A stretch of DNA of 64,000 bases from Asparagopsis taxiformis. Taxonomy: Eukaryota; Rhodophyta; Florideophyceae; Bonnemaisoniales; Bonnemaisoniaceae. The stretch's first letter is position 1; the number at the start of each line of letters is the position of its first letter. Below are positions 48,544 to 59,560 of the stretch, piece after piece. The position numbers and the translations under genes are program-made. Under the pieces are notes generated by a model. It searched no databases. It was not told the DNA's origin and saw nothing but the letters and a program-made list of their open reading frames with translations. The stretch is from the NCBI GenBank assembly GCA_030407315.1, contig JALQPE010002263.1, forward strand, positions 1-64,000, given 5' to 3'.

Positions 48544-49608
48544 CTGCACGGCGGTTGGTTGCGTCTGCGCGCACGCCGTGGTCCCGGCGCGACTGGAGCG
48601 CGCGCTGTGTGGCGCGTCGGCACTGCTGGGGTTGGTGTGGTGGTGGACTACGTGGATACGTGTGTGGGAACGGAAAAGTTTTGGGAGGTTTGAGAAATGT
48701 TTGGACTTGGACGCCAAATTTGCGTGCGCATATAATACGGTATATTGTAAACCCTAGGTGGATGCGGTGCAATTGGGGCCATTGGTCCGTTTTTTTGTTG
48801 CTGTAATGTGGGGACGGGAGTGTTGGCCGGGGCAGATAAGGGCAGAAAGTATCTAATACGGCGGCGAATGATTGGCGGAAATGAGACGCATTCCCTAATG
48901 CGCGGAAATTGAATCATTTTTCAAGTGAGCAATGTTGTGCGGTATTTTTAGATGGGGACCCCATGATGGGGAGCTGTCTATGGTGACGTAAGTGGGTGAA
49001 ATTTAACAAGTTTGATTCTGGTTACGCACGCCGCAATATGGCCATAACTTTGAATGAGGGGCAACCAAACGCCCAGACGGGTGCATGGTGGACAAGAGGC
49101 TGGCAGCGGCTTCTGCGTCGGTTTGCCGTATCTTGCCGACAGTCGCTTTAGCGTTACAGTCGAGCTATTTCAAGATGTGAGGGTACACATGACATGCATG
49201 TTATTACTGTAATGTAACGATTGGACAGGACGACGCGGCTCCAGTCATGGCTCGGCGTGTGAGCCAATGATATCAAGCGATGTAGGCGGCAACGTAACTT
49301 TGTTCCAACACACGACAACGAGGCAACCAACAGTACACCCGTGTTACAGAACGGCGCTGCATTGTGAGGCGCTCTGCGCATTGTTGCCATCACTTTCCAA
49401 GCTTCGTTTGAAACCAGCACAATCTCGCTCCAACTTGTCTTGTGTATAAACTGCTCAACTCCAAGGTTGTTTATTTGTACATCGCGGTTCCGTTTTTCGC
49501 CCGCTATACCATGTAGAGATCCGGAAATTCAACTCACATGTTTGTGTGTGTGTGTGTGGGTGTGGGTGTCGCTTCTAATCAGCATCTGTCTTGCCTGCAA
49601 TCCTAGAT
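48544..49608. other. Intergenic, about 1.1 kb
   Basis: No gene recognised apart from the non-ATG upstream extension of the DusA-like frame. A (TG)n microsatellite with GGG interruptions lies at 49542-49570, next to the end of the following gene. Confidence 0.45.
49542..49570. repeat. (TG)n microsatellite
   Basis: TTTGTGTGTGTGTGTGTGGG followed by TGTGGGTGT, a short simple repeat near the 3' end of the minus-strand gene at 49609-51264. Confidence 0.95.
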
Positions 49609-51264
49609 CTACGCTACACTCAGTCGCACGACAGTATCAGGTTCAATATGAATCTTAGCACCAACAGTAGTTTTCAATCGTTCCCCATTGCGCACACCTT
49701 TTGGTGATGACAATGTACTCGCATAAACCGTCTGACCCCTCCATGATCGACTCTTCGAGTAGGAATCCCTCAAATCTGTAACTGGTACATCCACTCCATG
49801 AGTACCGTAGTTGCGCAAAATTATACTATCCGACCACACTTCTCGACTCCATCCCTTGCTGCGAATCTGATGCAGCTCCGAACCCGTGACAAAAACAGCT
49901 CGTGGAGTGGATTCGCGAACTCTACGCACAACCCTCTCCAAACACTGCATGTGGCCCCCATGTTCGGCTTCAGAATACGTGCTGCTCATTGCATTCTGCG
50001 CGTGCCACATGAGAGAAATAAACCGTTCATGTTCCCCGCCAGATCCATGATGATACGGTCGGTGATGCACCCGGAACAAGTCTATAATCGAAAGAAACTC
50101 GTACCAGCGATCAGATAGAGACTTCTCCACCGGAACACGGAGAAGCTCTTCCACCTCTTCAATCGCACGGTCGCAATCGAAGCCCGGAAAAAATACGTCA
50201 AAGCGAAAACGATCGTGCAAACTCAACTCGTTTTCATGCTCCACATAGTTGGCTTGATCCTCCGCTAGCTCCGCACCAATAAATGATAAATCAACGGCGA
50301 CATCGGTCAGCCAGCTACTCCATGTGTTGTGCGGCGACGAAATGAGCGCCGGGCGGTACCCCCAGAACGCAGCAAACGCGTTGACGCCCTCCTCCAGCCA
50401 TGTCTTCAGATCGGCTTTACTTGAAAAGCCATTGAATTCCGAGCGCAGCTGCGTCGTATCAGTGGCACAAACCAAATTGTTCTTGAAACATGCCTGCGTC
50501 TTGTCGTCCATCTTCAACAAACGAAGCCATTTGTTAACACTAAAATGCGATCGGCCATGATACTCGGGATGCCATAGGCCACTAGTCCACAACTTTCGGT
50601 AACTATCGCGAAGGTCACCGCGAAAATAGGGTGGTTGATCCAAGCCGGTTGGGCCGGCGTCACTCAACAACTGTTCCTTATACACACAGTTACCAAAGTC
50701 ATGCGCAAGTAGATGGGACAACGAGTCGGAATCGTTGGGCAAGGGGCCGAGCACATGGGAGCGTGTAGCGGGAAGAGAGGGGATACGGCGGGCGGGGTCG
50801 TCGGAACGGCCGCAACCGGCGGCGCGCATGGCGCCAAAGTCGGGGCCACCTACAATCCAATGGGGGGTGAGCACGGCGCGCTGCTCGAAGGGGACATCGT
50901 TGTTGAGGCGGGTGAGCACCGCATGAAGATGGAGGAGATCGTGATTAGTTTCCACGGTTGCGCGACGATACCAATAGTTATTCGGGATGATTAGGGACGA
51001 ATGGTTGTTCATGAAGGAAGTGCTCGGGAAGAGGGGCACCGAATCGGCCCATCGGCCAAAGTCGTCAACGGAAAGAACGACAAAGGAGCGGTCGGCGACG
51101 AGGTTGGGCCGAAACGGTATGGGACGAATGCCCTCAAAGGGGGCGAGTATTCGGAGTCCGAGCGCGAGAATACACGAGACACCGATGAGGGCGATGGCGT
51201 TGAGCACAAAGGATCGAATGCTCATGGGCAGCACGCCGCGCTTGTAGACAACACGGAGCACCAT
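49609..51264 (-). CDS. Type II membrane protein, possible polysaccharide/peptidoglycan-deacetylase-like enzyme
   Basis: A 551-residue protein starting at ATG 51264 (the frame upstream opens with GTG and is Pro/Arg-rich, probably non-coding). One membrane helix near the N-terminus (SFVLNAIALIGVSCILALGL) leaves the rest in the Golgi lumen or outside. LSVDDFGRWADSVP near residue 65 has a possible catalytic Asp pair. A later WHPEYHGRSHFSV resembles the HxxxH-type zinc site of NodB-like carbohydrate esterases, followed by a region with FWGYRPALIS reminiscent of the family's R-P motif. These fit a deacetylase acting on a wall polysaccharide. The evidence is motif-level only, and another sugar-modifying enzyme is possible. 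Confidence 0.45.
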   Translation of the reverse strand: MVLRVVYKRGVLPMSIRSFVLNAIALIGVSCILALGLRILAPFEGIRPIPFRPNLVADRSFVVLSVDDFGRWADSVPLFPSTSFMNNHSSLIIPNNYWYRRATVETNHDLLHLHAVLTRLNNDVPFEQRAVLTPHWIVGGPDFGAMRAAGCGRSDDPARRIPSLPATRSHVLGPLPNDSDSLSHLLAHDFGNCVYKEQLLSDAGPTGLDQPPYFRGDLRDSYRKLWTSGLWHPEYHGRSHFSVNKWLRLLKMDDKTQACFKNNLVCATDTTQLRSEFNGFSSKADLKTWLEEGVNAFAAFWGYRPALISSPHNTWSSWLTDVAVDLSFIGAELAEDQANYVEHENELSLHDRFRFDVFFPGFDCDRAIEEVEELLRVPVEKSLSDRWYEFLSIIDLFRVHHRPYHHGSGGEHERFISLMWHAQNAMSSTYSEAEHGGHMQCLERVVRRVRESTPRAVFVTGSELHQIRSKGWSREVWSDSIILRNYGTHGVDVPVTDLRDSYSKSRSWRGQTVYASTLSSPKGVRNGERLKTTVGAKIHIEPDTVVRLSVA

Positions 51265-53450
51265 GGTTGGGCGGGGGCGACGGGGCGCGCGGACGGAGGA
51301 GGGTGGCGAGGTCGGGTGCGGGGCGGGTGCGGCGCTCTCAAAACTGGGCGGGGTGCGGCGCAGGGCGCCTAGCCTGCCCGCGGGCGTCGACGGAAATGGG
51401 GGACGGACGGGATGGCGGGCGGGCGGGCGACGAAACAACGGGTAGCGAAGAGGGCGTGGTGTCACGTCGGGTTTGGTCGCGGGGCCGAGCGGGCGGTCGG
51501 GTCGGGGCGGGTCGCGACGGGACGGGACGTCGCAGTAAAGGAGGATCTAGCGGTTTGGAGAAGATTAAGGCGGCTGGGGTCGACAAATGATGGTGGTTGG
51601 TCGACGGCAAACAGGTACTACTATGAAAATGCGGTGGGCACAATTGTTATGGAAGGGCGCATGGGTCGACAAGTGCAGCGTTTGGTTGCGCTGCGCCGCG
51701 TTGCGTTTCACTACACAGCACGGCAGTGCACTGCGCTGCGCTGGGCGATGGCGTACTGTAGAAGTGATGGACAAAGTGTGCACTGCTCGCGCGCGCCTTT
51801 GTGGCAATGCGGGCGGTACGCATCGGAAATGAATACGGCTGTGATCGGACCAATGGTGGGCACGACTCGGGCCTTTTTCCTCCGGGAATACGCGAGCGTG
51901 TAGCATAGCCCTGCTGGATTCGGCACAGCGATGCGGCTGCTTTCATGTGATCTTGGGCGTCCAGAAGGGTCCATTATCGGTCCCCATCCGTTCCCGGTCC
52001 ATACACAACAACGCTCGCTCGCCCACGTTTCGATGTCCGTTGCCGTTATAGCTTGCATCGCTCATCAAAATTCACCTCCACTAAGGTTACCGTTTTATCA
52101 CTGACATTTTTCCAACATCGACATTGACATTGCTGTGCATTCCTTTCATCCCGATGACATGTCCCTCTCCTTGCTGTATACAAGTGTATCTTGCTGGTCG
52201 CGCCAACACTTTGCTACTTCCACCACGACAACAATGCATTCTTCTCACCCCGCTTCCATGCCAATACGCTGTTACCAACCAAGCCGCATTGAGCCGACCC
52301 AACACAACTTCCTCTCAACGTACATATGACGACATGCACACATTGCATCTCCCTCCAGCCATCTCACGTGCGTGTAATGGACGCCAAATTGGCGCCATCA
52401 CCAAAAAGAAACATGATACTCCCATCCACCGCTCGCAAAAATACCCCGCCTACCATCGGCTCCCCGCTTGTCCACGTTGACAGTGATAATATCTTGCCAC
52501 AGATAGATACATTCATTACAGCGCGAAGAAACGGCCCACACGCCGCGTCTTGTAAAATGACGCAATTGTTCTCAATCGATTCGGGGCATAATCGGTCCTG
52601 CCGCCAAAAAATCTGCCCACTCGCGTACACGTGCACTGCACACACGCTGCCCAATCCCAGATTAGAATAGAAAATTGTATCCATCCGTTGCGTATATCAC
52701 GTATACTTTGTCAGTCTCTGACCACCCCTGACATTTCTGTCAGTGCAGCCATGACACGTCACATACGATCAGGGGGAGCTCATACATGAACAAACCTGTC
52801 CCGAATTTTATTTATTTTTACGTCGCCACCAGCAAAATGTTTTTTTTATATTCAATGCCACTTTCAGTTTCTGGTTTTTTGATCAACACCTCCACAGTAA
52901 CTCGTACCCGAGTAGCCTCCCACGTGCAATGAGCCCCTATTGTTTACAGTCCAATTTCAAATTTTCACATCTCCATCTCAATTACCCTCCCCATTACACT
53001 GTATCGCTCAATAAATTCAATTCAATTCTTCCATCACCGCCCCAACAGAGAAGCAAGAACGTCCATAACCACACCGCCTTTCAAAAATCCCAAAACAATT
53101 GAATCAACCGTCCCTCTGTCAGCGATGTAAGGAAAATGTAATGGTCCAGTCCAAAGCCCCTTTCACAATCGACACGTTTCGCGCTCTCATCTCTCCACCC
53201 ACCTATCAACCATCCAAAACCCAAACGATGTCCCAAACTTTCCCCAAAACTTCCACCAAACATTTCCCAAAACCCTTGCAAAACCCCTCCCCTCCGTTCC
53301 ACAGACAGCTGTCCCCAACAACGTCGACTCAAGCTCGCACGGGAGATCGACCCGCGTGTCAAACCCGACCACTTCCGCTCGACGCGCACGCAGCCGGACC
53401 GCACCACCCTACCGAGTCGCAGCGTTGTCCGCGTCCACGCACGCACCGCC
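51265..53450. other. Intergenic, 2.2 kb, divergent
   Basis: Lies between the start of the minus-strand gene and the start of the ClpS-like gene. G-rich on the + strand at 51265-51560, AT-richer from 52650 to 53000. Several short frames overlap it and a longer one at 53099-53719 extends through the ClpS-like gene in another frame. None resembles a known protein. No RNA gene recognised. Confidence 0.45.
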
Positions 53451-53969
53451 ATGGCGTTTGTCCCCAGTCTCGCCGTCCCTCTCTCGCGCGCCCGCTCCCG
53501 CTTTGTCAACGGCGCGCGCCCACTACCCGCCGTCTGTCCCGTCGCGCGCGCCCCCGCCAGATCTGTCAGACGGCCGCGCACCAACATGCAGCTCGGATCG
53601 CCGCAAATTGCCCGCCCCAAAACCTCCATCAAAAAGGACATTGGCAAGATCAACGACACGCAGCAGGCCCCAGAGCCGGAGGCGGGCAAGGGTGCCGCCA
53701 AGGCGCGCCCGAGACGTAAGACACAGGCAGATGAAATTCCTATGTATAAAGTCATTCTGCTCGGCGATGAGGATTACGCAGAGGCGCATGTCGTTACCCA
53801 GTTGCAGAAGACTGTGCAGATTAGCAAGAAAGAGGCGACGCGCTGTTTTATGGAGGCGCAGCAGACTGGCTCGTCGGTGGTTTGTGTCGTCTGTGAGGAA
53901 CATGCAGAGTTTTATGCACAGCAGTTGAAGAGACAAGAGATTTTTGTCACGATCGAGAAGGATGAGTGA
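53451..53969 (+). CDS. ClpS-like N-degron adaptor, plastid, with altered binding residues
   Basis: ClpS proteins deliver N-degron substrates to the Clp protease. The 172-residue protein has a transit peptide (residues 1-45, Arg/Ala/Pro-rich) and a Lys/Ala-rich linker. The ClpS fold runs at 99-172: MYKVILLGDEDYAEAHVVTQ, KKEATRCFMEAQQTGSSVV and QEIFVTIEKDE. By alignment to bacterial ClpS the NDDY pocket is DEDY with one residue deleted after it. The gatekeeper Met is lost. The His that holds the substrate alpha-amino group is Gln137. It may therefore recognise different ends or act as a structural co-adaptor. No intron. The divergent neighbour starts 2.2 kb upstream. Confidence 0.82.
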   Translation: MAFVPSLAVPLSRARSRFVNGARPLPAVCPVARAPARSVRRPRTNMQLGSPQIARPKTSIKKDIGKINDTQQAPEPEAGKGAAKARPRRKTQADEIPMYKVILLGDEDYAEAHVVTQLQKTVQISKKEATRCFMEAQQTGSSVVCVVCEEHAEFYAQQLKRQEIFVTIEKDE

Positions 53970-55416
53970 GTGAAGCAAATCGCCCGCGGGTAACCTTTTG
54001 CTAAACAACTGTACCTTGCAGATTTTTCATAGTTGACTAGAAACAATACTCCCTGTCTTGTAGTAAATATGTAATGCAGTTTGGCAATGTTGGATGTAAA
54101 GTTTGCTAGGCTGCTGTTGTGGCTGGGTACAATTTTGGAAACGGGTAGACGCTTGCCAGATGAATCGTTTCATTGAATGTGCATGTAATATTAGATACAC
54201 AGGCGAAGCGTCCTTGAGGAGATTACCTAACCGTAAGGTAAGGGCACTTTCACCGTCGGAAGGGGCATGTCTGGTCTGGGAACCTTCTAACCGAGTGCGC
54301 ACAATGTTTACGCGCGCCTGCCTCAAATATTTGATTCTTTTCCAAAGTCTTTCAGAAAGACGCTTTCGTCTCTGCGAGCCGATATTTAGGGTTTAGCCAA
54401 CGTGTCGTCGATAGATCTCCAAATTGAATCGAAAAAATGGTACCAATCGTGCTACCCGACGTATCGTTCCTGCTCCATACTGGCGGTGTTCGTGTGTCGT
54501 TCGCTGGCGTTCGTCTTTGTGGCAGTATAAATAGCAGAGACTGCGACGTCCTGCATATCATTTTGCACCCCTATGCCCGCTTCACCAGAGTTTCCCACAA
54601 ATAACCCAGAAGAAATGGCCGGGGGATCTGGTTGACGAGACATTGGAAATGCTGCATTGAGATGTGGTTTCCATCAGAGACATTGAAGAGTCATGCAGTG
54701 TCCAGTTTGCAGCTTTGACTGGGTAACCCAGCACTGACAGTATCGAGTAGTGGAGGATGTCTACTTCCTGATGTCGTGAGCTTCTGCCTCGCCATGTTCC
54801 ATGGATATTGGTGATGGTTCGCCTCATGTCCCGTCGAACACACCGGAATCTGGAAAAGGTCTGTGCAGGCGGGGCCTACGTTGGTGCAGTAGCGGCACGT
54901 AAATCGTCCATGGGTACCATGCACTACACTGTAAGTTGATTCCTTTTATGAAACGTTGCCATCCGCATTCGTGCGTGCTGTGTATATCGAAGTCTTTGGA
55001 GTGATGATCAGTTTCAACCATAGAATCTGAGGGGGCCTTGGGCTCTCCTAGATGATACTTATCTTATGTTTCCGACCTAAGACAGTCTGCCTGAAAAGAA
55101 AACGTACTAACACAATGTCGTTGCATTGAACAGATAATTTCTACCAACAGTTTTGACAGGTTGTATGCAGTCTGAAAGTTCTCGGAAAGGTTTGTTCCTG
55201 CAATCTAGTTTTGCGCGCTTGGTCGATGAAGATACTTGGTTTCCATTATCACTTATGCCCTCTAAAGAAGGCTACTTCATTGTTGAATGAAATCATTGGC
55301 AGATGACTTCAGTACATGTACATTCCGAAGATGACATTAGTGTACTGACCTCGTTTGTTTTCATCCTGTCAGATTGACTGTTTCCCCTGTTTCCTGTAGT
55401 GTTTATCGCAACTGTT
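53970..55416. other. Intergenic, 1.4 kb
   Basis: No gene recognised. Several short minus-strand frames (54582-55021) contain scattered Cys and His but no continuous zinc-finger pattern. No repeat or tRNA seen. Confidence 0.45.
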
Positions 55417-56649
55417 CTATAAAAACCGTCGAATACCTTCCTTCCCTGTGAGTTCTATTGCTACCTCATTAATTCTTGGTACTCCCTTTGAACTACCATA
55501 CATTGCCATCGCCAGTGAGCCACTCGAGTTGAAGCCTACTTTTGCATTGTAAACTCTTATCCAAAACGGGCATTCTTTGACTTCCTTTTCTCCAATTATC
55601 CCATCCTGCACTAATGCAGCCCTCAGCTTTTCCAGCCTGTCCATCATTTCCTCACGTTTCGAGTACCCGCGGAACCTAACTACAGCAAAATTGCGCTCGC
55701 CTACCTCAACAATTTCTGCCTCTTCCGCCGATGGCTGCACGACACGAACATTACCCGAGCCAACATGCGCGCCTGGTACCGCAATAGACCACTCAAAAAC
55801 ATCACCGGAAACTCTTCGCAACGAAATAGGCGAAACTGTTGAGTAGACCTCCATCTTTCTCAAGTTTCCCTCAAACGCATCCTCCGGTAATGCAGGCGTT
55901 GCCCACACCAGATTCTGCTCTGCCGTTTGCAGCGTGGCTCGTATCCGAAACTCCTCTCGTGGAGCCTGCCGAATAATACTGTACTTCCACGTACTATGCA
56001 AAGTGCTACGCGAACCACGGTCCGTCTCCGCGTGTGGTGCCGGCCACAGCCAAATGAAATCGGGCAGTGTCGGCAACGTCTGTGCGATAATGTTTAGTGG
56101 TGACACGTACCATTTGTCCTGCAATGACTGCACCAAATCGCCGTCCAGCTCGACAGTTGTGCTGCCGGAAATGGCAACGCGCGGACGCCAGGGCAGCGGG
56201 TAGTTCCACGAAAGCGTCCACGTGAAAGAATAGGATGCAGTTGTGGAAGATTGAGTCACTTCGAATACGCGTATCGAGGGTTCGACGGCGAATGACAGGA
56301 ATGACATTATGTTGGAAATAATATCTTTGCGAGTCGAGCTAGTGAGTATAGGCGTGTCCCATGTGCAATCAGCAGCCAGCATGGCGTTGAGCGCGTCTGC
56401 AGGCGCGCTCTTCTCGGATAGTATGTCGTACAAGGCTGATACCAGCGGTGGACACGGGTCTGGAATTGTCGGTGGGAGCACGCGTCGAGATGGCGTGGGT
56501 TCCGGCGGCGTTGCGTGCACAATTTCTACAGATGTCATATGGGGTGCTCGTGAGGGCTTTCGGGGAGTTCTGGACGGGCGGTTACTGATCGCAGAGTGGA
56601 ACAACACAGGCTTGAGAATGGCGCATGAAGTTGCAAAGGCTGGAGTCAT
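55417..56649 (-). CDS. DUF2358-SOUL heme-binding-like plastid protein (HBP5-like)
   Basis: A 410-residue protein started at ATG 56649 (upstream frame opens with GTG). After a transit-peptide-like start (MTPAFATSCAILKPVLFHS) comes an NTF2-like DUF2358 domain at about 70-215. It shows CTWDTPILT, YSFTWTLSWNYPLPWRP and LDGDLVQSLQDKWYVSPLN. A SOUL domain follows at about 260-405 with MEVYSTVSPISLRRV and FAVVRFRGYSKREEM, then LRAALVQDGIIGEKE and the closing RINEVAIEL. This order matches the plant plastid protein HBP5, which binds heme and heme oxygenase. In an alga that makes bilins this would be relevant, but heme binding here is inferred from family. Confidence 0.78.
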   Translation of the reverse strand: MTPAFATSCAILKPVLFHSAISNRPSRTPRKPSRAPHMTSVEIVHATPPEPTPSRRVLPPTIPDPCPPLVSALYDILSEKSAPADALNAMLAADCTWDTPILTSSTRKDIISNIMSFLSFAVEPSIRVFEVTQSSTTASYSFTWTLSWNYPLPWRPRVAISGSTTVELDGDLVQSLQDKWYVSPLNIIAQTLPTLPDFIWLWPAPHAETDRGSRSTLHSTWKYSIIRQAPREEFRIRATLQTAEQNLVWATPALPEDAFEGNLRKMEVYSTVSPISLRRVSGDVFEWSIAVPGAHVGSGNVRVVQPSAEEAEIVEVGERNFAVVRFRGYSKREEMMDRLEKLRAALVQDGIIGEKEVKECPFWIRVYNAKVGFNSSGSLAMAMYGSSKGVPRINEVAIELTGKEGIRRFL

Positions 56650-57238
56650 CCTTGTTGGCGGCGGAATAGAATGAAGGTTGAACACTGACTGAATTCAAAG
56701 GTCGAGGGGAAATTATCATGAGAGCGTAATTGTGTTGACGAGTGTCTGACGTTTAAGCGTTGCAGCAACTGGAAATTGAGTGGGGGGACGACCGGCGTTG
56801 ATGGAGCGTGCCTCGCTTGAGCAGAAATAGCTTGTGAATGAAGAGGATGTAGGGTGGGATCTCGATGAGGAGATCTGAAAAGCTGAGAAAATTGTTTGAT
56901 TTCTCCGATGATAGGTAAAATACGATTTCAACAATCGCCACCTACCAATCAGAATCCACTTGTCTACGTATACAACTACATTGTCCAAATTATGGTTTCG
57001 CCAAGTCGTCGCTCTTTCCGCCTCCGGCCACCTCGGTCAACAATTCTGGAATCGACACACTCTTTATCCGTTCAACGCCGCGTTGAAACAGCAATGCAGC
57101 TCACCTAACAGGCGCACACAACCTCAGAGCACCGCACCATTGAAATGAGATCGTCAAATTATCATCACCAGCATACTTGATTCGAAGTCTACATTGCCAT
57201 TCCACCCACCCAGCGACAACGCAAGAGTGTTGAACGCG
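56650..57238. promoter_or_regulatory. Divergent promoter region, SOUL / MFAP1
   Basis: 589 bp between two divergent starts. The MFAP1 frame is open to 57194 only through a TTG codon. No element recognised. Confidence 0.4.
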
Positions 57239-58213
57239 ATGCAGCCGAGTGCGCCGGCTCGATATTTTGCCGGTCGCGTGCCAGACGCATATGTCAGTTC
57301 AGAATCCGACAACGAAGCAAAGCCATCGCCTAAGCCACCGGTGACGTCACGTCCCCGCAAACGTTTTCAGGCTCGAGTGCTTCCGTCTGCAGAAGCTTCT
57401 GCGACTAGAAATACAACTGCAGATGCCGCTGTGCGACGCCCAACAAATCCTACCGGCGCCTTTGTGTCCGTCAGTAAACTGAAACAAGGCCATGTACGTG
57501 TCGTTTCGGATGATAGTAGCGAAGGGCAGCGTTCATCTAGTTCCGAAAGCGAGTCACAGTCGCCTTCTGTGGCGTCTCAAGAGATTGTGGAGGAAGAGGA
57601 GGCGGAGGAAGAAGAAGATTCGTTCATTCCGAAACCTGTATTTATTAAGAAGGGACAACGAGTTTCATCGGCTAAACTAGACGAGGAGGAGGCCGCGCGG
57701 CAACAGGAGGGAGATGTCCAGCGCAAACAGAGGAGAAGGGAAGAGGCACAGGAGCTTGTATCGGCAATTTTAACCGAGGAAGATAGACGTCCAGAGTGGA
57801 ACGGTATGGAAAGGTTGCATGCAGAATTGCCAGATGATGAGGATCGTCCAGAAGATGCGGAAGCTGAATACGAACTGTGGAAGCAACGGGAGATCAAGAG
57901 GATTTTGAGGGACCGTGAGGCAGAGCGCATTCGGTTGGCCGGCGGAAAGGATGTCGAGCAAGACAATGAGGAACAGGAAAGTGCGCAAAAGCCGGAAGCA
58001 CAGGAGAATACATCGGATGGCAGGAGAAAGGTCAAGGTAGGACCGTTCTTTTTAGAAAAGGGGAAGGATGGGAGGTATGCTGAGGAAATTTACAATCGTA
58101 CATACGATGCACCTGTTAATAGAATAAGTAATCGTGTCCCGTTATCGAAACTAGTACTTCGTGGAGAACCTGAAGACGATAGTGTAGAACATGACGGCGC
58201 GTCCGAATTGTGA
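57239..58213 (+). CDS. MFAP1: MFAP1 spliceosomal B-complex protein
   Basis: Nuclear protein of the precatalytic spliceosome (yeast Spp381 relative). The first ATG is 57239, giving 324 residues. The N-terminal RYFAGRVPDAYVSSESD resembles the conserved RY-x-x-G-x-x-P-D start of orthologues. A Ser/Glu-rich region (SEGQRSSSSESESQS and EEEEAEEEEDSF) follows. The conserved C-terminal region is FIPKPVFIKKGQR, the long helix EEAARQQEGDVQRKQRRREE, and YELWKQREIKRILRDREAER. It ends with FFLEKGKDGRYAEEIYNRTY. The very C-terminal MFAP1 segment is shorter than in animals. No intron. Confidence 0.85.
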   Translation: MQPSAPARYFAGRVPDAYVSSESDNEAKPSPKPPVTSRPRKRFQARVLPSAEASATRNTTADAAVRRPTNPTGAFVSVSKLKQGHVRVVSDDSSEGQRSSSSESESQSPSVASQEIVEEEEAEEEEDSFIPKPVFIKKGQRVSSAKLDEEEAARQQEGDVQRKQRRREEAQELVSAILTEEDRRPEWNGMERLHAELPDDEDRPEDAEAEYELWKQREIKRILRDREAERIRLAGGKDVEQDNEEQESAQKPEAQENTSDGRRKVKVGPFFLEKGKDGRYAEEIYNRTYDAPVNRISNRVPLSKLVLRGEPEDDSVEHDGASEL

Positions 58214-58423
58214 TGAGCGCAGGTAGCAATCAATCTACGAAAGATGGAAAACTGCGTGTCATCAGATACTGCGTGCAAGGTTTACTACAGTCAAAATGGA
58301 TAGCGGATTATCAATGTTAGTTGAAGCAACAGGTGTCTACACAAGATTCCCCGAGTTCAACGGCGGCGGATCATGAAAAAAATGTGTACAAACAGTGTGA
58401 ACTGAACGCGTGACAAAACAAGA

Positions 58424-59560
58424 TCAGAAAAGATTTGCAACCTTGTTAGCAATATCAGCAACGCTCTGGGTGGCATCAATACGATGCACCTTTCCCTTTG
58501 CGCTGTAATACGTAATAACAGGCATGGAAGTTTCAACAAATGTACGGAACCTCTTCTTAATACTTTCAATATTATCATCGGTACGACCCGAAGTTTCACC
58601 GCGTTTCAACAAACGTCTCTCCATTTCCTCCTCGGGACAATCGAAGAAGAGCACAAATTCAAAATCGGACACATTCTTTTCAAAAGCGCCAGCCTGATCG
58701 AGCTGACGTGGAAAGCCATCAATTAAAATACCGGGAGCGGAGCTACCATCAATAGCGGCCTTGAGCAAAGCAATAGTAATCTCACCGGGAACAATCCTAC
58801 CTTCCTTGATCATCTCGCCGACCATCTTCCCCTGTTCCGAGCCGGATGCCACCTCCGCTCTGAGCAGATCACCAGCGGAGAAATGATCAAAACCGAATTT
58901 CTCAACAAGTCTAGCACACTGCGTCCCCTTGCCCGATCCGGGGCCGCCGAGCACGAAGAAAATGCGCTTCACAGCAGGCGCGGGCACATTGGCGGCGGTG
59001 AGCAGATAATTACCAAGCCATTCAACAGGCTGCGGCGGATTGAGTCTGCACATATCCGTAAGCGCCTTGGTGAGCAGCGGACACACAGTGCTGTTGAGAT
59101 ACTGCTTGGCGTCAGTGCCGGTGAATTGCGGCGGGTCTGCATATTCGGGGAAGAAGACTGCGATTTCGCGCGCCGCAGACTGGGCGGAATCGGAGCCATG
59201 GGTGGCGTTTTTAGATCCATCGGTGCCGAATTTGGCGCGGATTGACTGCGGATCGGTTTCGCGCGCCTTGTGCGAATTGGTCGGCCCCATGAGGGTGCGC
59301 CACGCGACGATTGCATTTTCCTTGCGTAGTACGAGTGCTTCGCATGGCGCGGATGACATGAAATCTACAAGCTCGCTGTAGAACACACGCTCCTTATGCT
59401 CGATGTAAAAATCGCCCGCTTGCTGCTTGCTCAGCGTCTGCGTCGCGCGCTGCGTTATCGCAAAGCCGTTCTGTTTGATCACGGAGTGGATTTCTTCGCG
59501 GCGCGGATACGCATCGGGCTTGATGATTGCCAGGGTCGATTCGACAGGCGCGTTAACCAT
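58424..59560 (-). CDS. NDP kinase-Dpy30-UMP/CMP kinase fusion
   Basis: One 378-residue frame holds three parts. Residues 8-140 are a nucleoside diphosphate kinase domain with LAIIKPDAY and the active-site His121 in [12 protein letters not shown]. Residues 152-187 match a Dpy-30 docking motif ([20 protein letters not shown], then [13 protein letters not shown]). Residues 199-378 are a UMP/CMP or adenylate kinase domain with [10 protein letters not shown] (205-214), the base-binding loop ILIDGFPR and the short-lid string [18 protein letters not shown] plus Dpy-30 is the layout of NME5-type proteins of cilia; adding an active NMP kinase is unusual. Both catalytic sites look intact, so it could carry NMP to NTP in two steps. 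No intron. Confidence 0.92.
   Translation of the reverse strand: MVNAPVESTLAIIKPDAYPRREEIHSVIKQNGFAITQRATQTLSKQQAGDFYIEHKERVFYSELVDFMSSAPCEALVLRKENAIVAWRTLMGPTNSHKARETDPQSIRAKFGTDGSKNATHGSDSAQSAAREIAVFFPEYADPPQFTGTDAKQYLNSTVCPLLTKALTDMCRLNPPQPVEWLGNYLLTAANVPAPAVKRIFFVLGGPGSGKGTQCARLVEKFGFDHFSAGDLLRAEVASGSEQGKMVGEMIKEGRIVPGEITIALLKAAIDGSSAPGILIDGFPRQLDQAGAFEKNVSDFEFVLFFDCPEEEMERRLLKRGETSGRTDDNIESIKKRFRTFVETSMPVITYYSAKGKVHRIDATQSVADIANKVANLF

Noticed and set aside
53099..53719. 206-codon + frame overlapping the ClpS-like gene
   Set aside because: It overlaps a recognisable ClpS-like coding sequence in another frame and its own protein is Pro/Arg/Thr low-complexity, as expected of a shadow.
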